The notes beneath the pieces were generated by a model. The model did not search any database and was not told the origin of the DNA. It worked only from the letters and a program-made list of their open reading frames with translations. A DNA stretch of 64,000 nucleotides, taken from Reichenbachiella sp. (GTDB taxonomy: Bacteria > Bacteroidota > Bacteroidia > Cytophagales > Cyclobacteriaceae). Shown in pieces: positions 1 to 7,485 of this stretch (its first letter is position 1; every line of letters starts with the position of its first letter). Where the stretch lies: NCBI RefSeq assembly GCF_033344935.1, contig NZ_JAWPMM010000001.1:1164001-1228000 (forward strand), read 5' to 3'. The position numbers and the translations under genes were made by a program.

Positions 1-230
1 AGCGTATTTCGGCAAAAAAGGTACTTTTTCCAATCTCCTAATAAGGCATAGGTCTCGCTTGCTTTTTTTGCATAATGTGCTGAGCTATCGTATTGTGCTT
101 TGTTAAAAAAGGATCGAGTCTTATTATAAAGAATTTCTGCTTGTAAACTATCGAAAGATTGAATAGCTAATAAAGAACGGCCCCATATCATTAAAAAAAA
201 GACAAAAAAGTATCGATTTAGAGGCGGCAT
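1..230 (-). CDS. N-terminus of a secreted TPR-type protein (cut by window edge)
   Basis: The reading frame starts at the ATG complementary to 228-230 and runs open to the window edge, giving about 76 residues. It begins with a short hydrophobic stretch (residues 5-22, a likely signal peptide or anchor). A helical, alanine- and tyrosine-rich segment follows, with phrases such as AHYAKKASETYALLGDW that look like a first tetratricopeptide repeat. In Bacteroidota such N-termini often lead to TPR arrays followed by a CHAT domain, a histidine kinase or a LuxR-type domain. The part that would decide lies outside the window. The call of an exported TPR protein rests on the hydrophobic start and one repeat-like segment only. 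Confidence 0.5.
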   Translation of the reverse strand, partial: MPPLNRYFFVFFLMIWGRSLLAIQSFDSLQAEILYNKTRSFFNKAQYDSSAHYAKKASETYALLGDWKKYLFCRNT

Positions 231-436
231 GACAGGTTGTTTAAAACTAATATTTTTATAAGTGAAGGTTGGTTTTTGCAATTGGTTATAATCCACTGAA
301 GATTTATTTCGGCTATCCGAACTGGGGGTAACCTCTTAAAAAAAGGACAATGGAAAGGTTCTTTTGGAAAGGAGAGAAAGTCATATTAATTCATTCGAAG
401 ATAAATGCTTTAGTCTTCCAAAGTTTTGAGTACTTT

Positions 437-850
437 CTACTTCAAATTCTCACCTTCTTTCAGGACATTAATAGAATCGTAGATCAGTACTTTGCTCCAA
501 AGGTTCTTGCAGTCAGCTAAAAACTTCTTGTGAGCGGGTTCCACTTGGTATTTGTCTTGTTCTTCTTTAGACCCAAAGGTGACCATAAGATGATACGTGT
601 AAGAATTGTCCACTACATCTCTGGCCGTGAGGGCAGGTACACCCAAATGGGCAGATCGGATGTAGTCAGAATTCTCTATTAACTCTTTCAGACCCTTTTC
701 AATTTTTTGCCGATCAGAAGCATTATCGGGGTTGTTGAGCCAAATAAGTACAGAATGAGCAAACTTCCCACTGATCATATCTTTGGTTTTGACGGGTTCG
801 CAGCTCATGAACATAGCAGCGATGAGAACTAAGAAAGTGAAGTTTTTCAT
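437..850 (-). CDS. Dabb (stress-responsive alpha/beta barrel) domain lipoprotein
   Basis: A 137-residue protein with an SPII signal (AAMFMSC, lipid-anchored Cys17). The mature part matches the Dabb fold: it opens with a beta strand (FAHSVLIWLNNP), then a helix with many charges (DRQKIEKGLKELIENSDYIRSAHLG), a central ARDVVDNSYTYHLMVTF strand, and near the end the YQVEPAHKKFLADC segment typical of the family. Dabb proteins form dimeric alpha/beta barrels. Most have no known substrate, and the role here is unknown. The lipid anchor places it in the cell envelope. It is monocistronic or weakly linked to the DUF3179 gene on the same strand, with 55 bases between them. Confidence 0.75.
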   Translation of the reverse strand: MKNFTFLVLIAAMFMSCEPVKTKDMISGKFAHSVLIWLNNPDNASDRQKIEKGLKELIENSDYIRSAHLGVPALTARDVVDNSYTYHLMVTFGSKEEQDKYQVEPAHKKFLADCKNLWSKVLIYDSINVLKEGENLK

Positions 851-905
851 GGTTTGGTTTTAAAAGTTTGGTCTAAGATAGTGATTGCAGAAATAACTTG
901 ATCAC

Positions 906-1706
906 CTATTTTCGAAACTGTTCTGTAATGGATTCAACGTCATTGTACTTTGTCCAACTAGTTGGTCGTTGGAAATCCTGGCCGGAGGCTAAAACTTTGA
1001 CATCAGCGTATTTCTCCTTGACCTCTTTCCAAGAGATGTCTTCCCAATATTGTTGCTCCATCTCTAAAAGCTTCACTCCTTCCAACGGACCAGATACTGC
1101 TTGGCCAATCAAAGGCCACCATAGACTTTCAGTTTCTCTATCCCAGAATACAAATCCATCCAATCCATCCCACACGCTAGCATCAAAATAAGTGTAGCCG
1201 CTGAGTCCAAACGTCAATAAACGTCCATTGTAGTCTCTTTCATATATGGCTCCTAAGTCTGCCAAAATACAGTAGGCCGCCATCACTGGCTTGCCACCTA
1301 AGCTATCATTCACTATTTCATGTCGCGTGAGGTCTGGTACTGAATAAGCTTTGGTTTCTCCATTGATCGAGCCCACTAAAAAGCGTGTGCTGTCTGCCCA
1401 GATGGTATCAGCAGCTTCCATGGTTATAAACTCGGGAGCTAATAGTGCCGGAAAAGCTTCTCTACCAATCCCATAGTGAAATTGATTTTCCTTTAGGGTA
1501 AGGTTAGACACATCAAAGTGTTGAGAACTATCTTCTCCTCCATATAAATACCTTGAGTTTTGTAAATCAAAGAACTTCCCATTGTCTGCGGCTATGGGTC
1601 TTTGTATTTTGGGAGCGGGTGCGGCCTCAGTCGGAGGCTCCTTTTTGGTGGGTTGAGAGCAACTTAGAAAAGCGAGCGAGAAAAGAAGACTTAGCAATGA
1701 TTTCAT
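906..1706 (-). CDS. DUF3179 domain lipoprotein
   Basis: A 266-residue lipoprotein (lipobox LAFLSC, anchored Cys16) with a Pro/Ala/Glu-rich linker to about residue 40. The body carries DUF3179 hallmarks: FHYGIGREAFPALLAPEF near residue 75, GSINGETKAYSVPDLTRHEIVND near 112, and the DRETESLWWPLIGQAVSGPL block near 190. In many DUF3179 proteins the central motif has a CPLCG-type cysteine pair. Here that place reads AAYCILADLG, so the pair is missing and only one Cys remains, which argues against a metal or redox role in this copy. The function of the family is unknown. The gene is divergent from the LolA-like operon across 108 bases. Confidence 0.75.
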   Translation of the reverse strand: MKSLLSLLFSLAFLSCSQPTKKEPPTEAAPAPKIQRPIAADNGKFFDLQNSRYLYGGEDSSQHFDVSNLTLKENQFHYGIGREAFPALLAPEFITMEAADTIWADSTRFLVGSINGETKAYSVPDLTRHEIVNDSLGGKPVMAAYCILADLGAIYERDYNGRLLTFGLSGYTYFDASVWDGLDGFVFWDRETESLWWPLIGQAVSGPLEGVKLLEMEQQYWEDISWKEVKEKYADVKVLASGQDFQRPTSWTKYNDVESITEQFRK

Positions 1707-1814
1707 AGTGTTTTGAGTATTAATGTGAGGAACGTTAAATTTAATGAAGATTATTAGAACCTTTTCGTAAAGCGTACGACTATACTATAGGACAAAATGA
1801 TTTAAATTCATTTC

Positions 1815-2561
1815 ATGATTAAAGCAATCCAAACCCTAAGCCTAATCTGCGGAATAATCCTTTCGACTCACGCGCAAGATCCAAAAAATATCATCCAAAA
1901 ATCCCTTGATAAAGTTAACGGTAAGAGTAGCCAGGGAGAAATGGAAATGACTATCGTTCGACCAAGGTATACGCGTACCATGACGATGAAATCCTGGAGT
2001 TTAGGCAGAGATTATTTCTTGATCTACATCACAGGGCCGGCCAGAGACAAAGGACAAGTTTTTTTGAAACGTCAAACGGACATGTGGAATTGGATCCCGA
2101 ATATTAGTCGCATGATCAAGTTGCCTCCTTCTATGATGGGACAAAACTGGATGGGGTCGGATTTCACCAATGATGATTTGGTGAAGATGAATAGTTTGGT
2201 TGATGACTACACCCATAAGATGATAGGATCAGAAAAAGTGGATGGGATTGAATGCTATCAAATTGAGATGATTCCTAAACCAAACTCTTCAGTGGTATGG
2301 GGTAAAATAAATATCTGGATAGGAAAAACAGCATACTATCAAATGAAGGCCGAGTATTATGATGAAGACTTCGAACTGGTGAGTACAATGGAAGCTTCTG
2401 AAATCACTCAATTTGATGATCGTAAGTTGCCAGCTAAGATGGTCATGACGCCTATAAATAAACCAGGTAATCAAACCATCATGGTGAATAAAAATCTGAA
2501 GTTCGATACGGATTTGGAAGAAAGCTTCTTTTCTCAGCAAAACATGAAACGCGTTCGATGA
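1815..2561 (+). CDS. LolA-like outer-membrane lipoprotein-sorting protein
   Basis: A 248-residue periplasmic protein with a cleavable signal peptide (residues 1-20, cleavage near STHAQ). It belongs to the LolA/LolB-like group (PF17131 type) that accompanies transporters: strands built around MEMTIVRPRYTRTMTMKSW, then GPARDKGQVFLKRQTDMWNWIPN, and MMGQNWMGSDFTNDDLVK around residues 107-125. LolA-type folds are half-open barrels that hold acyl chains. It is the first gene of a five-gene operon and overlaps the first permease by 4 bases (ATGA), so coupled translation is likely. From context it probably receives lipid or lipoprotein from the permeases and shuttles it towards the outer membrane. 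The cargo is not known. Confidence 0.8.
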   Translation: MIKAIQTLSLICGIILSTHAQDPKNIIQKSLDKVNGKSSQGEMEMTIVRPRYTRTMTMKSWSLGRDYFLIYITGPARDKGQVFLKRQTDMWNWIPNISRMIKLPPSMMGQNWMGSDFTNDDLVKMNSLVDDYTHKMIGSEKVDGIECYQIEMIPKPNSSVVWGKINIWIGKTAYYQMKAEYYDEDFELVSTMEASEITQFDDRKLPAKMVMTPINKPGNQTIMVNKNLKFDTDLEESFFSQQNMKRVR

Positions 2562-3787
2562 GGAGAAAAATCACATTGGCTTGGCGCAACTTGTGGCGAA
2601 ATAAAAAGCGAACCTATATTACATTAGGTTCTGTGACTTTTGCTGTAGTCATTGCCACTATGATGCGAGGTTTGCAGCTTGGTACCTATGATAAAATGTT
2701 GGACGACGCCATTACCGCTTCTACCGGCCACGTTGCGCTCATGGATAAGCTGTATTGGGAGGACAAAACCCTGCTCAATAGTATAGAGTTTTCCGAAGAT
2801 TTGGAATCTACGCTGGATAGTGATGAACGCATTGATTTTTGGGTGCCGCAGTTGATGAGCGGTGTGCTGGCTTCATCCGGACCTCATACACGAGGGGTAT
2901 TGATACAAGGTGTTGATCCTGCTGTCCAGGATCGACAGATTGGACTGGCGGATAAGATTATTGAAGGAGATTATCTTGACGATAACGATGAAGCGGTGTT
3001 GATTGGTAAAGAACTCTCTCAGTTTTTGAGAATTGGAGTTGGAGATACGCTGGTCTTATTAGGGCAGGGTTACATGGGTGTGACTGCTGCTGGCAAGTAC
3101 CCCATTAAAGGTGTTTTTGACCATCCGATGGCAGAGTTTAACAAGCGTATGATTTTCTTGCCATTAAATGCTGCCCAGTATTTGTTTTTTATGGAAGGTC
3201 GATTGACCAATGTGAACTTGGTACTTAAAGACAACGATGAGGTTGAAGAGACTCAGGCTTACTATGAGTCAATAATGGATACCACCCTCTTAGAAGCTCG
3301 AGGATGGAGATTGATGAACAGAGAGATTCTTTCGGGAATCGAATCAGACAATTTCTTTGGAAAAATCATGATAGGCATACTTTACATGGTGATTGGGTTT
3401 GGATTGTTCGGTACCATTTTGATGATGACCATGGAAAGAAAGAAAGAATTCTCGATTATGATTGCCATAGGAATGAGAAGAACTAAGCTCTTGACACAGG
3501 TGATCTTAGAATCGATAATGATTGCCGGATTGGGTGCCTTGGCTGGATTGATTATTAGCTTCCCTGTGGTTTATTTCTACTACCTTAATCCAATTCCAGT
3601 GCCGGAAGAAAGTGCAGAAATGTATAGGCAAATGAACATGGAACCCATTCTTCAGATCTCAATCAAGCCGGGCTATATGTTGTTGCAGTTTGCCATTGTG
3701 CTAGGAGTCAGTATTGTCGCATCTGTCATTCCGCTCAACAACATTTTGAAATTTAATATTGTGGACATAATCCGAGGAAGGCAATGA
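2558..3787 (+). CDS. ABC transporter permease, FtsX/LolC/MacB family (1)
   Basis: A 409-residue permease with the family layout: TM1 near residues 20-40 after the amphipathic start ITLAWRNLWRNKKRTY, a periplasmic domain of about 220 residues (45-270), then three C-terminal membrane segments at roughly 273-293, 318-342 and 375-397. The motif MERKKEFSIMIAIGMRRTKL after TM2 is the coupling region that contacts the ATPase in FtsX-type permeases. The gene overlaps the LolA-like gene before it and the second permease after it by 4 bases each. Together with that second permease it should form a heterodimer comparable to LolC/LolE. Whether it exports lipoproteins, other lipids or peptides cannot be told from sequence. 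Confidence 0.85.
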   Translation: MRRKITLAWRNLWRNKKRTYITLGSVTFAVVIATMMRGLQLGTYDKMLDDAITASTGHVALMDKLYWEDKTLLNSIEFSEDLESTLDSDERIDFWVPQLMSGVLASSGPHTRGVLIQGVDPAVQDRQIGLADKIIEGDYLDDNDEAVLIGKELSQFLRIGVGDTLVLLGQGYMGVTAAGKYPIKGVFDHPMAEFNKRMIFLPLNAAQYLFFMEGRLTNVNLVLKDNDEVEETQAYYESIMDTTLLEARGWRLMNREILSGIESDNFFGKIMIGILYMVIGFGLFGTILMMTMERKKEFSIMIAIGMRRTKLLTQVILESIMIAGLGALAGLIISFPVVYFYYLNPIPVPEESAEMYRQMNMEPILQISIKPGYMLLQFAIVLGVSIVASVIPLNNILKFNIVDIIRGRQ

Positions 3788-4998
3788 TTATATCACTCGC
3801 TTGGCGCAATGTATGGAGAAATAAAACGCGCAGTGCTGCGGTGATTTTGGCACTTACCGTAGGTTTGTTTGGCGCTTTGTTTATCGCAAGCATGTCCAAC
3901 GGTATGGTGGATAAATGGATCAAGAGCACGATTGAGAATGAGATATCGGATATTCAAATTCATCATGCCGAATATCTCATTATGGAGGAGCTGGAATTAA
4001 CCATGGATGAGAACGAACTGAAGGGTGTTCTTCGGAACAATGATCAAGTGAAGTCATTTACCTCTAGGATAAAAACAGAAGCGATGGCGATGACCGCCAA
4101 TAATAGCGCTCAAATTACACTATATGGCATAGATCCTAATCAGGAAAAACAAGTAACTGAAGTGTATAATCTATTGATTGAGGGGCAATATTTAGAAACC
4201 GAATCTCGATTTAAACCCATCATCATATCTGAGCGATTAGCAGAAAAACTAAAAGTTAGGTTGAAATCGAAAATCATATTTACACTGGCGGACAAGACAG
4301 GAAATATGGTGTATGAAAATTTTAAAGTAAATGGAATTTTTGATACAAACAGTACCATGTTTGATGACCGCAATGTATTTGTTAGAAAAAGTGATCTGCG
4401 AAAGATTCTGAAACTTAACGAGGGTCAGGTGCATGAAATGGCCATTCGCGTTACCAATCAGGAAAACTTATCGAGCACCGTGGCTGTATTGCAGCACACG
4501 TTCCCTGATTACAAAACGGAGGATTGGAAGGAAATCAATCCTACGCTAAGTATGAGCGGATCTTTAATGCAGATGTTTAATTATATCCTTGTAGGAATCG
4601 TGCTTATTGCTTTGATCTTCGGAATTATCAATACTATGCTGATGGTAATTTTAGAACGGACCAAGGAAATTGGTATGCTCAGATCTCTAGGCATGCGAAA
4701 GAAGAAAATTGCTCAAATGATTACGTTAGAAACTATCTTTCTATGTTTGGTAGGGGGAATAATGGGTAATCTTTTGGCGCTCGTTTCCATTGAGTACTTT
4801 GGTCGCGTAGGGATGCATTTTGAAAGTTTCAAAGAAGGCATGGAACAATTCGGTATGTCGGCCATTGTCTATCCTACACTAGACTATAGTTTCTATGCAA
4901 TCATTACAGGCATGGTAGTTTGCACCGCTGTTTTTTCATCCATTTTTCCAATTATTAGGGCTTTTAAGTTAAATCCCGCATTAGCCATAAGAGATTAA
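3784..4998 (+). CDS. ABC transporter permease, FtsX/LolE/MacB family (2)
   Basis: A 404-residue partner of the preceding permease, related to it and of the same layout: start ISLAWRNVWRNKTRSAAV, TM1 at about 16-38, a periplasmic domain to about residue 260, then three membrane segments with the coupling motif ILERTKEIGMLRSLGMRKKK near residue 285. Two unequal permeases plus one ATPase is the LolCDE arrangement. It differs in that E. coli lolC and lolE flank lolD, while here both permeases precede the ATPase. Start and stop codons overlap with the upstream gene (ATGA), and the ATPase starts 2 bases after its stop, so translation of the three is probably coupled. Confidence 0.85.
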   Translation: MIISLAWRNVWRNKTRSAAVILALTVGLFGALFIASMSNGMVDKWIKSTIENEISDIQIHHAEYLIMEELELTMDENELKGVLRNNDQVKSFTSRIKTEAMAMTANNSAQITLYGIDPNQEKQVTEVYNLLIEGQYLETESRFKPIIISERLAEKLKVRLKSKIIFTLADKTGNMVYENFKVNGIFDTNSTMFDDRNVFVRKSDLRKILKLNEGQVHEMAIRVTNQENLSSTVAVLQHTFPDYKTEDWKEINPTLSMSGSLMQMFNYILVGIVLIALIFGIINTMLMVILERTKEIGMLRSLGMRKKKIAQMITLETIFLCLVGGIMGNLLALVSIEYFGRVGMHFESFKEGMEQFGMSAIVYPTLDYSFYAIITGMVVCTAVFSSIFPIIRAFKLNPALAIRD

Positions 4999-5000
4999 TC

Positions 5001-5681
5001 ATGAGTGTTATTCAGACCACAGACGTAACGAAAGTTTATAACCCCGATACAGTGCCAGTTCATGCGGTGAATGGTATTTCACTTGCTTTTGAGAAGGGAG
5101 AGTTCTCTGCCATTGTTGGACCCTCTGGTTGTGGAAAAACGACATTTTTGAATCTATTAGGCGGACTGGAAATACCAACTAGGGGTTCGGTACATGTGGA
5201 TGGTCAGGACATTTCTCAGCTCAGTAGTACAGAATTGACGGATTTTAGACTGCACAATATTGGCTTTGTATTTCAAGCTTATAACCTGATACCTGTAATG
5301 AGTGCCTATGAGAATGTGGCCTTCATTATGGAATTGCAACAGTTTCCTCAGAAAAGCATTGAGGAGCGAGTGATGGAGCTTTTGGAAGCCATGGAGATCG
5401 CAGACAAGGCTCATCAGAGACCGAATCAGTTGTCAGGTGGACAGCAGCAACGAGTGGCTGTGGCCAGAGCTTTGGCGTCTAGGCCAAAGTTCATATTAGC
5501 GGATGAACCGACAGCCAATCTGGATAGTAAGGCAACCGCGAACCTTTTGGACTTGATGTTTAAAATGAATGAAAGGGAAGAAACGACCTTTATTTTTTCA
5601 ACTCATGATGATCGGGTAATGAAACGAGCCAAACGATTGATCAAATTGGAGGATGGGAAGATAGCCGATGAAACGAAGTAA
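5001..5681 (+). CDS. ABC transporter ATP-binding protein, LolD/MacB type
   Basis: A 226-residue ATPase with all expected motifs: Walker A GPSGCGKT (residues 40-47), Q-loop in FVFQAYNL (near 92), signature LSGGQ (144-148), Walker B FILADEP (164-170) and the switch histidine in STHDD (near 208). Length and motif style match the LolD/MacB/FtsE group that works with FtsX-type permeases through mechanotransmission rather than by forming a classic channel. It powers the two permeases encoded just upstream. Its last 14 bases overlap the start of the outer-membrane barrel gene in another frame, which ties that barrel into the same operon. Confidence 0.9.
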   Translation: MSVIQTTDVTKVYNPDTVPVHAVNGISLAFEKGEFSAIVGPSGCGKTTFLNLLGGLEIPTRGSVHVDGQDISQLSSTELTDFRLHNIGFVFQAYNLIPVMSAYENVAFIMELQQFPQKSIEERVMELLEAMEIADKAHQRPNQLSGGQQQRVAVARALASRPKFILADEPTANLDSKATANLLDLMFKMNEREETTFIFSTHDDRVMKRAKRLIKLEDGKIADETK

Positions 5682-6825
5682 ATTTTTAATTCTGGCTTTT
5701 ACCTGTTTGTTCTGCACGTCTACATGGGCGCAGGATGAAAGCATGGTCCTGAATGGCTATATGAAATACATGCATACGGTGATTCTGCCACCTGGTGATA
5801 GTAGTATGATCACAGACAATTTTCTCCACAATCGCTTGAATTATACCTGGTATTGGAATGATAATTTCACTTTTAAGGCCTCTATGAGGAATCGATTTTT
5901 CTGGGGAGAGCTGGTTCGTGATATACCGTTTGCGTATAGCAACCTGGGAGATGATCCGGGTTTTTTTGATATGAGTTTTGTATGGAGCAGCAGTTCTAGT
6001 ACAGTTCTTCATACCATTTTCGATCGAATGAATCTTATGTATCAAAAAAATGACCTGGAAGTGATCGCGGGAAGACAACGGGTGAATTGGGGAACGACAT
6101 TAATTTGGAACCCCAATGATATTTTTAATTCCTATTCCTTTTTTGATTTCGATTATGAAGAGCGGCCAGGCACGGATGCGGTTCAGGTGAACTATTACAC
6201 AAGCGCTGCGTCGTCGCTAAGTGTAGTTTATGCATTGGCAGACAGCTTAAAAGGAAGTACGCTGGCGGCCAAATATAAGTTCAACACACATACCTACGAT
6301 ATTCAATTTATGGCTGGTTACCAAAAGGAATTCTTTGTGGCAGGTGGCGGTTGGGCTGGAGACATCAAGGGAGCAGGCTTTAGAGGTGAGGGTACTTATT
6401 TCATTCCTATGAATGAAGCGGCTGGAGAGACCCAGTTTGTAGGTTCTATGGAGCTTGATTATACTTTTACCAATGGATTGTATTTTCAAACGGCCTATTT
6501 GTTTAATTCCAGAGGCTTGAATGCAAAATCAGGGGATTATGCGGCATTTTACCTGGACCGTAGTTTAAGTGCGCAGACTTTGAGTCCGGCTATGCATAAT
6601 TTGTTTTTTCAGATTTCCGGGGCACTTTCTCCCATATTAAACACGGCACTAGCGACCATGCTTAATCCTAAAGATGGCTCGCTCTTTATTGGACCCAATG
6701 TGACATGGTCCGTGGTTGAAAATTTTGATTTTCTTGTCGCCGCGCAGCTTTTTAGAGGGGATCCTATGACGCTTTACGGTGACGGGGGTTCCATGTTTTT
6801 CGGAAGATTTAAGTATAGCTTTTAG
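5668..6825 (+). CDS. Outer-membrane beta-barrel protein of the Lol-like operon
   Basis: A 385-residue protein with a signal peptide (cleavage near STWAQ, residue 22) and long alternating aromatic strands through to a C-terminal FGRFKYSF, the Phe-terminated last strand typical of outer-membrane barrels. The motif GRQRVNWGTTLIWNPNDIF near residue 130 recalls DUF1302-like porin-shaped proteins. I cannot assign a substrate. The start codon lies inside the ATPase gene (14-base overlap), so the barrel is translated as part of the transporter operon. The likely role is an outer-membrane acceptor, or exit site to the cell surface, for whatever the LolA-like protein carries. That role is an inference from gene order. 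Confidence 0.75.
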   Translation: MKRSKFLILAFTCLFCTSTWAQDESMVLNGYMKYMHTVILPPGDSSMITDNFLHNRLNYTWYWNDNFTFKASMRNRFFWGELVRDIPFAYSNLGDDPGFFDMSFVWSSSSSTVLHTIFDRMNLMYQKNDLEVIAGRQRVNWGTTLIWNPNDIFNSYSFFDFDYEERPGTDAVQVNYYTSAASSLSVVYALADSLKGSTLAAKYKFNTHTYDIQFMAGYQKEFFVAGGGWAGDIKGAGFRGEGTYFIPMNEAAGETQFVGSMELDYTFTNGLYFQTAYLFNSRGLNAKSGDYAAFYLDRSLSAQTLSPAMHNLFFQISGALSPILNTALATMLNPKDGSLFIGPNVTWSVVENFDFLVAAQLFRGDPMTLYGDGGSMFFGRFKYSF

Positions 6826-6905
6826 GCAAATGGGTCTTACAAAAGATTAAAAAACACTCTCAATCCTGCCGAATTACATACTTTATACTTTTACTAAGAT
6901 TTAAT

Positions 6906-6935
6906 TTTCAATCTCAACCAAAAAGGAGATTGAAA
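6906..6935 (+). promoter_or_regulatory. Hairpin masking ribosome binding site and start codon
   Basis: TTTCAATCTC (6906-6915) and GAGATTGAAA (6926-6935) are perfect 10-base inverted repeats around a 10-base loop. The right arm contains most of an AAAGGAGAT Shine-Dalgarno sequence and ends on the A of the ATG at 6935. The folded mRNA would hide both the ribosome site and the start codon. A clear Shine-Dalgarno is itself unusual in this window. No folding energy was calculated. Confidence 0.45.
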
Positions 6936-7480
6936 TGAAAAAAGTTATAGCACTTGGCTTGTGTGCTTTTGCCATGCTTGAAATGGCCTTTAGTCAGAGC
7001 GAAAAAATTAATAATGGTTATAATCTAGAGAGCTATTGTAATCTTCCTGATTGCAAGTATTTCAAATTCAATAATAATATCGGATTCCCTCAAGGAAAGT
7101 TGACCGATTGGGAAATGCTGCACGCGGAGATTGCTGTTAAGAACACAGGAAGTTATTTGCTCACTGGAGACATGGATATCAAGAAAGAGGAGATGGGGGT
7201 AAGGCTCACACTTGATATAGAGTTCTTCAATGCTGGCGATGACCTAATCCATACGGCACAAACAACGCTTCTGGAATATTATTCTGAACCAAATTATGCT
7301 GAACCCATAGTGGTGAAAGGAGAAATCCCTCAGCATGTTATTGAACAAATGGCGTACCTCAACTTTCTTGTAGTTGAAAGCGAGACAGTGCCGTACTACG
7401 AATTAGCCACCAATTGCTATGGCCCTTGCAATAACTATCAGTTGAATGCGAGTATTAAGGCCTTCAAAAAGTCGAAGTAA
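6935..7480 (+). CDS. Secreted protein of unknown function
   Basis: A 181-residue protein with a signal peptide (residues 1-20, cleavage near AFSQS). The mature part has two short cysteine pairs, CNLPDC near residue 36 and CYGPC near 162, which could form disulfides closing a compact beta domain. The middle alternates hydrophobic and charged residues, like a beta sandwich (AEIAVKNTGSYLLTGDMDIKK). I do not recognise the family. The gene stands alone after the Lol-like operon and is convergent with the metalloprotease gene, with 5 bases between stops. A hairpin covering its ribosome site suggests regulated translation. Confidence 0.6.
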   Translation: MKKVIALGLCAFAMLEMAFSQSEKINNGYNLESYCNLPDCKYFKFNNNIGFPQGKLTDWEMLHAEIAVKNTGSYLLTGDMDIKKEEMGVRLTLDIEFFNAGDDLIHTAQTTLLEYYSEPNYAEPIVVKGEIPQHVIEQMAYLNFLVVESETVPYYELATNCYGPCNNYQLNASIKAFKKSK

Positions 7481-7485
7481 TCCAG

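Noticed and set aside
231-436. Gap between the TPR fragment and the Dabb gene
   Set aside because: It was inspected for genes, tRNA-like folds and promoter boxes. Nothing could be supported.
906-1191. Plus-strand frame opposite the DUF3179 gene
   Set aside because: It is a shadow of a well-supported gene, with no signal or family features.
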